Made by a program: the position numbers and the translations under genes. Below are positions 32,104-41,807 of a stretch of DNA of 64,000 nt, in pieces. The number at the start of each line of letters is the position of its first letter. Position 1 is the first letter of the stretch. Location: the NCBI GenBank assembly GCA_035529075.1, contig DATKXK010000014.1, positions 450,264-514,263 of the forward strand, given 5' to 3'. The notes under the pieces were generated by a model. The model ran no database searches, was not told the DNA's origin, and was given only the letters and a program-made list of their open reading frames with translations. This stretch comes from Acidobacteriota bacterium (GTDB lineage Bacteria; Zixibacteria; MSB-5A5; GN15; FEB-12).

Positions 32104-33423
32104 ATGAGCGAACAGAAGAAGCCCAGGACGTTCCACATATCTACTTATGGCTGCCAGATGAATCTGGCGGATTCCTCGACGCTTGCCGCTGCCCTGGCCG
32201 CACGAGGATACAGGCGCGTGCCGCGAGAGGATGACGCCGACCTGATTATCCTTAACACCTGCTCGGTAAGACAGAAGGCCGAGGAGCGCGTGTTCGGCCG
32301 GCTGGCCGAATTGCAGGGGCTCAAGACCGGAAACGGAAACAGGAAGATCGCCGTGGTGGGCTGCATGGCCCAGCGGCTGGGTGCGGCGTTGATCGAAAAG
32401 CTCCCGCACGTTGACTACGTTCTCGGCACCGACCGCGAGTTTGAACTTCCCGACGTCATCGAGGGCGTCGAAGGGACCTCGCGGGTTATGACGGCCTTCG
32501 GCCATGAGAACATGGACGTCATCGAGCCGGTAAAGGAAACGCCGTACTCCGGGTTCGTCACCATTTCCCGAGGCTGTGACAATCACTGCAGCTACTGCAT
32601 CGTCCCGTACGTGCGGGGGGAGGAGCGCGCGCACGGCGCTGACTACATCACCAGCGCCGTCAGAGAGATGGTCGACGAGGGCGTCGTTGAGGTCACTCTG
32701 CTGGGCCAGAACGTCAACAGCTACCGGTACGGCCACCTGGACTTCTCCGGACTGCTCCGGCGGGTACTCGGCGAGACCGGCATCGAGCGTCTGCGCTTCA
32801 TGACGTCGCACCCCAGGGACCTGTCGCCGGAACTGGTCGACGTCATGGCCGACGAGCCGAGACTCATGCCCCACGTTCACCTGCCGCTGCAGTCAGGCAA
32901 CGACCGGATACTCGAGAAAATGGGCCGGCGGTATTCAGTCGCGCGTTACCGGGAAATCATAGAGTATATCCGGGCAAAGCTGGACTACGCGGCCATAACG
33001 ACCGACCTCATCGTCGGTTTCCCGACGGAGTCCGATGACGAGTACGAGGATACACTGGCCGCCGTCCGGGAGTTTCAGTTCGACACCGCTTTCATGTTCC
33101 GATATTCGCCGCGACCCGGTACGGAGGCGTCGGGCTTTCCTGACGACGTGGCGGAACCGGTCAAAATCAGCCGGTTGAACCGGCTGATCGCCCTGCAGCA
33201 GGCTATGTCGCGCCAGGTCAACCAGCGAGAGATCGGCCGGGTCCGGCATTCTCTGGTGGAGGGATACTCGCGACGAAGCCGTGACTATCTGCGGGCCCGC
33301 ACCGAAGGGAATAAGACGGTGCTCTTCAAAACAGTCGCCGTGCCGGAGGGAACCGTCCTGCCCGTTCGTATAACGGCGGCGGATGCTTTCACGCTGCACG
33401 GCGAAATCGTGGAGCGGCAATGA
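32104..33423 (+). CDS. miaB: tRNA-2-methylthio-N6-isopentenyladenosine-37 synthase
   Basis: 439 residues. Radical-SAM methylthiotransferase that adds a methylthio group to i6A37 of tRNAs reading UNN codons. The N-terminal UPF0004 domain binds one Fe-S cluster with the Cys of STYGCQMN, NTCSVR and VGCMAQ. The radical SAM cluster motif is GCDNHCSYCIVPYVRG. A C-terminal TRAM domain follows (QREIGRVRHSLVEGYSRR). The start is ATG 32104, because the upstream open stretch carries a terminator. The stop overlaps the next gene as ATGA. Confidence 0.95.
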   Translation: MSEQKKPRTFHISTYGCQMNLADSSTLAAALAARGYRRVPREDDADLIILNTCSVRQKAEERVFGRLAELQGLKTGNGNRKIAVVGCMAQRLGAALIEKLPHVDYVLGTDREFELPDVIEGVEGTSRVMTAFGHENMDVIEPVKETPYSGFVTISRGCDNHCSYCIVPYVRGEERAHGADYITSAVREMVDEGVVEVTLLGQNVNSYRYGHLDFSGLLRRVLGETGIERLRFMTSHPRDLSPELVDVMADEPRLMPHVHLPLQSGNDRILEKMGRRYSVARYREIIEYIRAKLDYAAITTDLIVGFPTESDDEYEDTLAAVREFQFDTAFMFRYSPRPGTEASGFPDDVAEPVKISRLNRLIALQQAMSRQVNQREIGRVRHSLVEGYSRRSRDYLRARTEGNKTVLFKTVAVPEGTVLPVRITAADAFTLHGEIVERQ

Positions 33424-36356
33424 TGGCTGATCACCTGCCGTCCCTCCTGGCTCCCGTTCTGGTGCTCGCGCTCGTGTCGTTCCTGGCTTTCAGGCTCCGC
33501 TTCTTTTCCGCCGGGGACGTCGGCGGCCGGTATCCGTTTGTCTTCGGAAGCGTGTGTCTCCTGGTTGCCTCGGTGTGGCAGGCCGTCACGACGTTACCCG
33601 GGTATGCCGAATGGTTTGTACCCTCGGCGTACGGCGTGCTGACGCTTGCCCGGTTCGGGTTGACGGTAATCGGCCTGGTCCTGGGTACCGTCGCCCTGTC
33701 CCTGTACGCCGATTACTGGCAGACCAGGCGTGACGACATCGAGGACCGTGAAGGCAAGCTTTCCCTGCTTGAGAACCTTCAGCACGATGCCCGCCAGCCG
33801 TACCAGTTGCTCGAGCTTCTCAATATTTCTCTTAAGGAGCTTCTTTACCACTTTCCGGGGGGGGCCGGCGCGATGTTCCTGCTGAACCGCGTGCGGCGGC
33901 AGTTCGTGCTGGCCACGGAGTCGGGATTAACCAAGAATGAAATTGCGATGCTTGAGCACTACCCGCTCGGGCGCAATATGTTCAGTCAGGCCGTGGAGCT
34001 GGGTGACCCGCTCATCGGGGGAGGGTTTAATTTCATCGGTACCGACGGCCAGCCGATTGGGTCCCGGTTTAACTCCTGCCTGGCCTTACCGATGGTGTCC
34101 GGGAGGGAGAAAATCGGAGGCGTCCTTCTCTTTTCGGAAGAGAATGACTTCTTCGGAAAGACGGAGATCAAGTATCTCACGCCGGTGGTTGAATGGCTGG
34201 CGGAGAAGATTCACGCCGCTCGCCTGGCACGAGAGACGTCCGTGCTTCAGGGCGAGTTGGAGCGGCGTCGCACCGAACAGGCCTCACTGGCTGCTCGCAT
34301 AGCCTCCTCGGCCCGGGCTCTCGTGGCTCCGGACGCGGTGGATGCCTATTGCCGCAGCGTTGTTCAGGTGGCCGGCTCCGAGTCGGTTCACCTCATCGGG
34401 CTGCAGCACGGCGCTCTGACCGTGTACGGGGGAAGCGAACCGCTGACGGATCTCACTGAGAATTACAGGACCGCCCTTCTGGAAGCCATTGACCGTGCCA
34501 AACCGCTGATCATCAATCAGGAAACGACCGGCGATTCCGGCCGGCCCGAAGTCATTCAGTCCAGTCTCATCTTCCCGTTCTCGGACGAGGGCGGCAGGGA
34601 CGCCCTGCTGCTCAGGCGGGCAAGCTCCGCGTTCGCGGTCGACGACGAACAGCTGAAGCTGCTCGATTTCTTTGGCCGTCTCGGCTGCGCGGTTCTGAAG
34701 CAGGATAGCGCCAATCGGCTCAGCGTTACGCGCCGCAAGGGGTTTGAGGCCGTCTTGCAGTTGCTGAGAGTGGAGGCAAAGGCGGGTTCTTTCGAAAATG
34801 ATCCGGGTTTCTTCATGCGCCATCTGGCACCCGTCATGCCGCCTTTCACTGCCGGTGTTACGCTTGGACGCGATGAGGACGGAGGCCTCAAGGTCCTGGA
34901 CAGCCACGGCGTGGACGGATCCTTACTGTCCGAGTTCTACGTACTGCCGGGCGAGGGAGACCTTGGCCGTGCCGCCGCCGAGGGCGAGTGCCTTTTTGCC
35001 TTCGGACGAAAGGCGATAGCCGCGAAACTGGAGGCCTACGAGATCCATAACCGGAACGCGCTGCAACGGCTCATGGGCGAGCGCGGTCTGCCGTCGTTTA
35101 TGGCCGCCTGCCCGGTGATACGTGCCGTGAAAGTAATCGGCGTCGTCGGGATGGTGGTTTTTGACATGGAGGAGGCCCAGCGCGGTGAATGGGAGCGTCT
35201 GCTGACGCTGGCGGTGAACCTGTACTCGCTCCGGCTGACCATGGCCGCTCTGCAAATTCAGCCCGAGCCCGCCGTTACGGAAGCGGGCGAGGTGGAGGTA
35301 TCCGGTCTCATCGTCAATCAGTTGAACAACCACCTGTCTGCGGTTATAGGCAGCGCCGAATGGGCTTTGCAGAGGCCGGAGTTGTCAACGCAGACGCGTG
35401 AGCAACTCAGGGAGATCGTTGCCGAGGCGGAAAAAGCGGCTGCCTGCATCAAGCAGTCTCTGTCGAGCGCGCCCGAGCAGCCTTCCGGGGCGAAGGCGGC
35501 CGGTGATGCCGTCAGTCTGGACAGGACGATCAAGTCTGTCCTGGGTACAAGCCACATCTCGGGCAACCTGTACATGGCCGGCGGCCGTGCACGGGAGATT
35601 GACCTGAAACTCGGTTCGGCAGCCGAGTTTGATTTTCCGTCGGCGGCCATGAGGAACCTCTTTGAGAGTGTGCTGGATCGTTTTGGTTCTATCGCTGAGG
35701 ACGACGACGTCATCTCGGTGGTGACGTATCGCGAGGGAGAGGCCGTGTACCTCGATGTATCCCGCCATCGCAAGAACTTTCCCCCGGTTGAGCCGGTCGC
35801 CGGATTTGCGCGCTATCAGCCCAGCGGAGAGGCCTTGCAGGCCCGACCCTCGGACGTGTTTCTTGAGCACGTTGCCCGGGAAGCCTGTTTCTACGCCGTG
35901 GATCGTAACAGCCCGGCTCCCGCCTATCTGTCCTTCCGGTTCCCCGTCAGGAGTCGGCTGGAGCCGACCGGGCCGGAGGTCGCGGACCGCTCGGTCAGGC
36001 TGCTGGCCATCGACGATCATTCCGTGATTCTTGATCTCTTATCAGCCATGGGGCAGTCGCTGGGCTATCGGGTGGATACCGCCCTGAGAGGTCAGCAGGG
36101 TGTACGGCTTGCCCATGAGAACGTCTACGACGTGGTGCTGACCGATTTAGCCATGCCCGATATGTCCGGCCTCGAGGTTGCCCGCCAGATTCACGCCCGG
36201 CATCCCCTGACCCCGATAATCCTGGTCACGGGCTGGGAAGCCAGCCTGGAGCGCGAGCAGCTGCAATCTGCCGGCATCTGTGAAGTCCTCTACAAACCCT
36301 TCAGGATCGAGCAGCTCACCGAGATCATCCAGGCGTCCGTCTCCGGCCGGGCCTGA
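33420..36356 (+). CDS. Hybrid histidine-kinase-like protein with degenerate kinase core and intact receiver
   Basis: 978 residues. Three N-terminal membrane helices precede two or three GAF-like sensor domains (about 125-610). A DHp-like segment reads LIVNQLNNHLSAVIGSAEW; the phospho-acceptor His of the usual HELNNPL is Asn. The HATPase-like region lacks the N-box (LFESVLDRFGSIA) and the DxGxG box (DVSRHRKN). The final receiver (LLAIDDHSVILDLL, VVLTDLAMPDMSG, ILVTGW, LYKPF) has every key residue. The protein probably cannot phosphorylate itself; the receiver may accept phosphate from elsewhere. It is coupled to miaB and followed by an HDOD gene. Confidence 0.8.
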   Translation: MMADHLPSLLAPVLVLALVSFLAFRLRFFSAGDVGGRYPFVFGSVCLLVASVWQAVTTLPGYAEWFVPSAYGVLTLARFGLTVIGLVLGTVALSLYADYWQTRRDDIEDREGKLSLLENLQHDARQPYQLLELLNISLKELLYHFPGGAGAMFLLNRVRRQFVLATESGLTKNEIAMLEHYPLGRNMFSQAVELGDPLIGGGFNFIGTDGQPIGSRFNSCLALPMVSGREKIGGVLLFSEENDFFGKTEIKYLTPVVEWLAEKIHAARLARETSVLQGELERRRTEQASLAARIASSARALVAPDAVDAYCRSVVQVAGSESVHLIGLQHGALTVYGGSEPLTDLTENYRTALLEAIDRAKPLIINQETTGDSGRPEVIQSSLIFPFSDEGGRDALLLRRASSAFAVDDEQLKLLDFFGRLGCAVLKQDSANRLSVTRRKGFEAVLQLLRVEAKAGSFENDPGFFMRHLAPVMPPFTAGVTLGRDEDGGLKVLDSHGVDGSLLSEFYVLPGEGDLGRAAAEGECLFAFGRKAIAAKLEAYEIHNRNALQRLMGERGLPSFMAACPVIRAVKVIGVVGMVVFDMEEAQRGEWERLLTLAVNLYSLRLTMAALQIQPEPAVTEAGEVEVSGLIVNQLNNHLSAVIGSAEWALQRPELSTQTREQLREIVAEAEKAAACIKQSLSSAPEQPSGAKAAGDAVSLDRTIKSVLGTSHISGNLYMAGGRAREIDLKLGSAAEFDFPSAAMRNLFESVLDRFGSIAEDDDVISVVTYREGEAVYLDVSRHRKNFPPVEPVAGFARYQPSGEALQARPSDVFLEHVAREACFYAVDRNSPAPAYLSFRFPVRSRLEPTGPEVADRSVRLLAIDDHSVILDLLSAMGQSLGYRVDTALRGQQGVRLAHENVYDVVLTDLAMPDMSGLEVARQIHARHPLTPIILVTGWEASLEREQLQSAGICEVLYKPFRIEQLTEIIQASVSGRA

Positions 36357-36436
36357 AATCCGGCCCCCTTCGGCCCTCTTAAATCGTTGCGGCAGGATGC
36401 CGATAACTACAGGTAAACGGAGAGGAACCGCCGCCC

Positions 36437-37762
36437 ATGACCAATCTTTCTATCGTCGAGCATATCCGGACCTCCGGCGATCTGCTGTCTTTGCCACAGG
36501 CCCTCTCGGAACTCCTCAGAGAGATGGAGCGGCCGGAGTTTTCATCGGAGACCCTGGCCAACATCATCCTGAAGGACCCGTGGCTGACCGGGCGCATTCT
36601 GAAACTGGCCAACTCGTCCTTCTACCACAGGTTCTCCGAAATTACGACGGTTCATCAGGCGGTTCAGCTTCTGGGCGTAACGACCGTCAAATGTCTCGCC
36701 CTGTCATCTTCCGTCTTCAACCCGGGCAAGATCGAGAAAGAGTCGGGCGTCGACGCCAGAGCCTATTTCTCGAGGATATTGACGGTTGCGGCGGCCTCCG
36801 AGAAGATCGCGGAGAGGACCGGCTACAAGGCTCCCGAAGAGGCCTTCATAGCCGGGCTGCTTCACGACATCGGCACCATGTTTTTCCTGCACCACTATCC
36901 CGATAAGTACCGGCTGGTGGTCTCAAGGCAGACGAAGGCCCGCAGCCTTCTGGACGCCGAGATCGAGATTTTTGGAATAAACCATTGTGACGTCGGGTTT
37001 CATCTGGCGACAAAGTGGGGTCTGCCGGAGCACCTCGTCAACGCCATCCTGGATCACCACACGCCGGGCAGGTTGGATGAGGAACCGCTCAAGAATGTCC
37101 TCCGGCTGGCTTCGCTGCTGTCGACGGACAATGTGAACGGCTACGGCGAGGATATTGAGGATCGGATCACCAGGGTCAAGCAGGTGGCCGGTTGCCTCTC
37201 GCTTTCGCAGGAAGACGTCGATGCCATTTCGATATCGCTGCTTTCCTGGACGGTCAGTGTGGCCGAATATCTCGGCGTTGACATCGGCAGCATCGAAGGC
37301 ATGCTCACGCGGGCTAACCAGGAGATCTGGCAGACTTACCTGATGGTCGAGAATCTCTTCAAGGAGCGCCAGGAGTTGAGCCAGAAGCTGCTTAAGGAGG
37401 AGCGCGAGAAGGGTGCCATGGAGTCAAAGAACATCGCCATGGCCACGCTGTCGCACTATCTGAACAACGCCGCCATGGCCATTTACGGTCGGTCTCAGCT
37501 TTTGCGGATGCAGGCGACAAAGGGAGATGTCGACCAGCTTCTGGAGCAGCTCCAGGCATCGCTCAACGTAGTCGACCGTTCCGTCCACAGGATTGTGGCC
37601 GTCCTGGCGGAGATCCGAGAGATTTCACCCATCGACCAGATCGAGTTCCTCAACACCTCACAGGCTCTGAACATAGACGACCGAATCGAGAAGCGCCTGG
37701 TCAAAATGCGGAACGAATCCGACCTGGTGCTTCCCGAGGAGGCGGGATTTCTCTCCGACTGA
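36437..37762 (+). CDS. HDOD-domain signalling protein with a C-terminal H-box-like helix
   Basis: 441 residues. The first ~210 form an HDOD domain (LPQALSELLREMERPEFS, LTGRILKLANSSFYH, AFIAGLLHDIGTMFF), a degenerate HD fold used in regulation rather than hydrolysis. After a helical linker, the C-terminus carries MATLSHYLNNAAMAIYGRSQLL, which looks like the His box of a histidine kinase DHp domain, yet no ATPase domain follows. It lies just downstream of a hybrid kinase that lacks that His. GGAGAGGA supports ATG 36437. The link between the two is inferred. Confidence 0.78.
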   Translation: MTNLSIVEHIRTSGDLLSLPQALSELLREMERPEFSSETLANIILKDPWLTGRILKLANSSFYHRFSEITTVHQAVQLLGVTTVKCLALSSSVFNPGKIEKESGVDARAYFSRILTVAAASEKIAERTGYKAPEEAFIAGLLHDIGTMFFLHHYPDKYRLVVSRQTKARSLLDAEIEIFGINHCDVGFHLATKWGLPEHLVNAILDHHTPGRLDEEPLKNVLRLASLLSTDNVNGYGEDIEDRITRVKQVAGCLSLSQEDVDAISISLLSWTVSVAEYLGVDIGSIEGMLTRANQEIWQTYLMVENLFKERQELSQKLLKEEREKGAMESKNIAMATLSHYLNNAAMAIYGRSQLLRMQATKGDVDQLLEQLQASLNVVDRSVHRIVAVLAEIREISPIDQIEFLNTSQALNIDDRIEKRLVKMRNESDLVLPEEAGFLSD

Positions 37763-37810
37763 CGGCCGTCGCAGGTTGACCGGCCACACCCGATTGCGTA
37801 CCATAGCCTC

Positions 37811-39010
37811 ATGCTCAGATATCTCACTGCCGGAGAATCTCACGGCCCGCAGCTTACGGCGGTTATCGACGGTCTGCCGGCCGGCCTTACAGTCAGCATA
37901 GATAAAATCAACCACCAGCTTGCCCGCCGCCAGACGGGATACGGGCGCGGCGGCCGCATGGACATCGAACGGGACCAGGCACGCATCCTCTCAGGCGTAA
38001 GGGGCGGCCTGACGCTGGGAGGGCCGATTACTCTCGTTATCGCTAATCGCGATTGGGAGAACTGGAGCCGAATCATGGATCCGCTTCAGCCGGTTCCGGA
38101 TGAGCTCGATTCAGGGGAGCGCCGCCCTGCCGGCGAAACCAGCCGTCCCCGGCCCGGTCATGCTGATCTGCCCGGCGGCATAAAGTGGAACCACCATGAC
38201 CTTCGCAACGTCCTCGAGCGCGCTTCGGCCCGGGAAACGGCCGCCCGGGTCGCCATAGGCTCGCTGGCCCGCCAACTCTTGGAACAATTCGACATTCGGT
38301 TTGCCTCGCACGTGGTTGCTATCGGCGGGGCGTCTGTGGCTAAACAGTACGATGTTACCGACCTCGATCAGATAACGGAACTTGCCGAGGCCTCGAAGGT
38401 CCGCTGTATTGATAAAGCCGCTGAATCGGCCATGGTAGCCGAGATCGATGCCGCCGCGAAGGACGGGGATTCAGTCGGGGGCGTCGTGGAATTGATTGTG
38501 CGGGGCATCCCCGTCGGGCTGGGCGGCATGTCCCAATGGGACCAGCGTCTGGACGGACGGCTGGCCGGAACGCTGATGTCCATACCTTCCGTCAAGGCGG
38601 TTGAAATCGGACTTGGTTTCGAGGCTTCCGGGCGGCGCGGCTCGCAGGTTCATGACCCCATCTACTACGACGCCCGTTCTTATCCGACGCGAAAGGGTTT
38701 TCATCGCACGTCGAACCATGCCGGGGGTCTGGAAGGCGGCATAACAAACGGGGAGGACGTCGTCGTCCGGATCGCCGCCAAACCGATTTCCACGCTGAAT
38801 CGTCCGCTGGACTCGGTGGACGTCAAAAGCAAGGATCCGGTTCAGGCTATGGTCGAGCGAGCCGACCATTGCGTCGTTCCGGCGCTGGCCGTGATCGCTG
38901 AAGCGGCAGCAGCACTTGTCCTGGCTGATGCCTTCCTCGAGAAGTTCGGCTCGGACAACCTCGCGGAAACACGCCGGAACTACGATTCGTTTCTCGCTGC
39001 TGAATACTGA
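37811..39010 (+). CDS. aroC: Chorismate synthase
   Basis: 399 residues. It converts 5-enolpyruvylshikimate-3-phosphate to chorismate, the last shared step of aromatic amino acid synthesis, using reduced FMN. Signatures are YLTAGESHGPQLTAVIDGLP at the N-terminus, RRQTGYGRGGRM, and RASARETAARVAIGSLA. NHAGGLEGGITNGEDVVVRI follows further on. The length fits the family. No other aro genes lie nearby. Confidence 0.96.
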   Translation: MLRYLTAGESHGPQLTAVIDGLPAGLTVSIDKINHQLARRQTGYGRGGRMDIERDQARILSGVRGGLTLGGPITLVIANRDWENWSRIMDPLQPVPDELDSGERRPAGETSRPRPGHADLPGGIKWNHHDLRNVLERASARETAARVAIGSLARQLLEQFDIRFASHVVAIGGASVAKQYDVTDLDQITELAEASKVRCIDKAAESAMVAEIDAAAKDGDSVGGVVELIVRGIPVGLGGMSQWDQRLDGRLAGTLMSIPSVKAVEIGLGFEASGRRGSQVHDPIYYDARSYPTRKGFHRTSNHAGGLEGGITNGEDVVVRIAAKPISTLNRPLDSVDVKSKDPVQAMVERADHCVVPALAVIAEAAAALVLADAFLEKFGSDNLAETRRNYDSFLAAEY

Positions 39011-39114
39011 CCTCCAGACGCATCCGCAGCGTTGCAGGTGCGAAGTCCAACTGACAAAAGTAGTTGCGCCGGCCGGCCGGGGGGCGGTACCATTACCCAA
39101 GCGAAGGAGATGCC

Positions 39115-40608
39115 ATGAAATATATATTTGGTACTGATACGTTGCAAAACACGGCCGCGCAGACGGTCGTATGCTTCGTTCCACGTTTTGAGAAAATCTC
39201 GGAGCGGACTCTCAGGCTCATTGACGGGGCCACCGAGGGCGCCGTCGCGACCTTGCTCGAGTCAGAGGAGTTCACCGGCGGCGTGGGGGAGATGGTGACG
39301 CTGTACCGACCGGCCGGGTTCAAGGCGGAGCGCCTGCTTCTGCTCGGGACGGGCGAGAGCCGCAACCGTACGCCGGACACCTACAGGCGTGCTATGGGGG
39401 AAGCATCTCGCGCCAAAAGCGTGACCAGTTCGCAGTCGGTGGCCGTGCATCTCGGCCACGTGAGCAACAGCGCCGTTTATCAGGCGGTAATCGAAGGCTA
39501 CCTGCTGGGTTCGTACAAGCTGCTGGAGTACAAGACTGACGAAAACCTGAAAAACAAAACCGGCCCGGACCAAATCCTGTTTGCAGTCGAAGAAAAGAAG
39601 AACTTCCCGAAGTTGAAACAGGCGGTTGGCAGAGGGGCGACTATAGCGGAAGGCCAACTGCTCGTCCGTGAGCTTGCCCTGACGCCGTCGAACCGCCTGA
39701 CACCGCAAGTCTACGCCGACAGGGTGCGACAACTGTGCAGAAAGCACCAGGTAAGCTGTCGAGTGCTCGATGAGAAGGCCATAAGTGCCGAGAGAATGGA
39801 GGCCCTGCTGGCCGTGGCTAGGGGCTCCGCCGAGCCGCCGCGCTTCATGGTCGTTGAATACAAGGGAGGGCCAGCCGGACAGAAACCGATCGTGCTGGTA
39901 GGCAAGGGCGTGACGTTCGATGCCGGCGGCATATCGCTGAAGCCGGCGCTTAATATGCACGAGATGAAGCAGGATATGACCGGCTCGGCCGTTGTTCTGG
40001 CCGCGGTGCTTACTGCCTCCCGCCTTCGGATCCCGCGCAATATCGTCGCTCTAATGCCGGCTACTGAAAACATGCCCTCGGGCACCGCCACCAGGCCGGG
40101 CGATATCGTGAAATCGCGCAAGGGCAAAACCATCGAGATCATCAACACCGACTCTGAGGGCCGGCTGATCCTCGCCGACGCTCTCGATTACGCGAACAAG
40201 TTCAGTCCGCAGGCCGTGATCGATGTCGCTACCCTTACCGGGGCGGCGCTGATTGTCCTGGGCTACGCCGGCGCTCCGATAATGAGCAACAACAGGAAAC
40301 TGGCCGACCAGCTCAGAGCGGCCGCCGATGCCACCTCCGAGCGGGTCTGGGAAATGCCCATCTGGGACGATCATCGGGAGCAGATGAAGTCGACCATGGC
40401 CGATCTGGTCAATTCCGGCGGTCGACCGGGCAGCACGCTCACGGCAGGGGCCTTCCTGGAGAATTTTATCGGCGACTGGCCCTGGGCGCACGTCGATATC
40501 GCGAGCGTGGATAACGAGCCCAAGGGCAAACCTTACACGCCCAGGGGAGCTACCGGGTTCGGTCTTCGTCTGCTGATCGAGCTTCTCTCACGGTGGAAAA
40601 AGGTCTGA
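39115..40608 (+). CDS. pepA: Leucyl aminopeptidase (M17)
   Basis: 497 residues. Two-metal cytosolic aminopeptidase that acts on the N-terminal residues of peptides. An N-terminal macro-like domain precedes a catalytic domain with VGKGVTFDAGGISLKP, ALMPATENMPSG and the metal/bicarbonate motif NTDSEGRLILADAL (family form NTDAEGR). The start is ATG 39115 with AAGGAG just upstream; the frame is open further up but without support. It is followed by a 13-bp terminator hairpin. Confidence 0.94.
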   Translation: MKYIFGTDTLQNTAAQTVVCFVPRFEKISERTLRLIDGATEGAVATLLESEEFTGGVGEMVTLYRPAGFKAERLLLLGTGESRNRTPDTYRRAMGEASRAKSVTSSQSVAVHLGHVSNSAVYQAVIEGYLLGSYKLLEYKTDENLKNKTGPDQILFAVEEKKNFPKLKQAVGRGATIAEGQLLVRELALTPSNRLTPQVYADRVRQLCRKHQVSCRVLDEKAISAERMEALLAVARGSAEPPRFMVVEYKGGPAGQKPIVLVGKGVTFDAGGISLKPALNMHEMKQDMTGSAVVLAAVLTASRLRIPRNIVALMPATENMPSGTATRPGDIVKSRKGKTIEIINTDSEGRLILADALDYANKFSPQAVIDVATLTGAALIVLGYAGAPIMSNNRKLADQLRAAADATSERVWEMPIWDDHREQMKSTMADLVNSGGRPGSTLTAGAFLENFIGDWPWAHVDIASVDNEPKGKPYTPRGATGFGLRLLIELLSRWKKV

Positions 40609-40637
40609 CCCGCCGAGGGCGGGCGCAGTGATCGAAC

Positions 40638-40667
40638 AAGGGCCGGACAGCAAGCTGTCCGGCCCTT
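40638..40667. terminator. Bidirectional terminator hairpin between convergent genes
   Basis: A perfect 13-bp stem, 40638-40650 with 40655-40667 (AAGGGCCGGACAG / CTGTCCGGCCCTT), around a CAAG loop. It lies between pepA (+) and the propeller gene (-). The A/T ends give only short U-tracts. Confidence 0.7.
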
Positions 40668-40690
40668 GATTCATACCGATGTTCTCACTA

Positions 40691-41713
40691 TCACTTTGCC
40701 GGACCATGTGACCAGGCCGGAGCGGAGTCAAGTCCCGGGCCGGATATTCGTCTGGCGCCGCTGCCTGTGATGTCGCAAATCCAGATCGACCCGTCGGTGG
40801 TGGAGAAAGTCAGCCACTTGGAATCGGGAGAAAACGACGCGGCGAACGTGTTCAGGTACGTGCCGGGCGGCGGCTCGAAGACGAGGTAACTGCTCGACAG
40901 ATCAGCCGTGGTAAGGAAAAGACCCGGCTCGGTCATGCTGTTGTTGACATAGGCGATCCATTTGGAATCGGGCGACCAGGCCGGGCTGTAGGCATCCGGC
41001 AGTTTCTTGGACTGGACCCTGACCGAGTCAAGCGGAGCCATGAACTGGTCTCGGCGAAGTACGGCTATGCCGTGCGGTTTTTCGTTGTAGAAGTGAACGA
41101 ACGCGATGTCACCGTTGGCGTTCATGGACGGTGCCATGAAAAACTCCGGCATCATCTGCCAGTCCTTGCGGAGGATTTCCACGTTGCCGGATTCGGGATC
41201 CAGAAGACAGATCTGGTAGTTGGGGTAGCCCGCGTTCACCATGTTCGCGTTCATGTCGCGCGTTAGAATGATGCGGTCGTTGACCGTCCACTCCGGGTTG
41301 CGGCTGCCCAGTTCGTCGGTCAGACGAGTCCACCAGTTGGCCCGTCCCGCGTCCGCCGAGTCAAGGTAGGCCAGAAACAGGTCGTAGACCTTGTGGAACC
41401 CTCCCTCGCCGACGGCGGGGCTCTGGAAATTGACCTTCCCGGAGCGAGTAAAAACGATCCGGCGGGCATCCAGTGACCAGCTCAGCCGCCCCTCGGCGTT
41501 GGTGGCCTCGCAGACCATCATCTGGCTCTGCCCGCGGGCGTCCATAACCCAGATGTTCTTGTTCCGGATGAACGCAATTCGCCCGGTCGGTTCCTTGATG
41601 GTGCCGGCCGCCTCGGCAGTCAGTTTTTCCGCGCCGGAAACTGCCCCTCCGGGCCACAAGACAAGCGCCAGCAGCAGTATAGAAATCCAGCGTGTGCAGG
41701 TCATGTGCTTCAA
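40691..41713 (-). CDS. Exported TolB-like beta-propeller protein
   Basis: 340 residues. A signal peptide (WISILLLALVLWPGGAVSGA) is followed by WD40/PD40-type blades: GRIAFIRNKNIWVMDARG, GRLSWSLDARRIVFTRSG, AYSPAWSPDSKWIAYVNN and AASFSPDSKWLTFSTTDG. Such propellers bind proteins or ligands in the periplasm. There is no Pal or TolA gene here, so it is not assigned as TolB. The start is TTG 41713 or ATG 41704. Confidence 0.8.
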   Translation of the reverse strand: MKHMTCTRWISILLLALVLWPGGAVSGAEKLTAEAAGTIKEPTGRIAFIRNKNIWVMDARGQSQMMVCEATNAEGRLSWSLDARRIVFTRSGKVNFQSPAVGEGGFHKVYDLFLAYLDSADAGRANWWTRLTDELGSRNPEWTVNDRIILTRDMNANMVNAGYPNYQICLLDPESGNVEILRKDWQMMPEFFMAPSMNANGDIAFVHFYNEKPHGIAVLRRDQFMAPLDSVRVQSKKLPDAYSPAWSPDSKWIAYVNNSMTEPGLFLTTADLSSSYLVFEPPPGTYLNTFAASFSPDSKWLTFSTTDGSIWICDITGSGARRISGPGLDSAPAWSHGPAK

Positions 41714-41807
41714 GGTACAAGTATCTCCATGTGGTTAACGTTTATTCTTGCCCAAGATAGGGCCGGAAACCGTAAAGTCAACCCAGGAGGACTCTTGCGG
41801 ACGCCTG

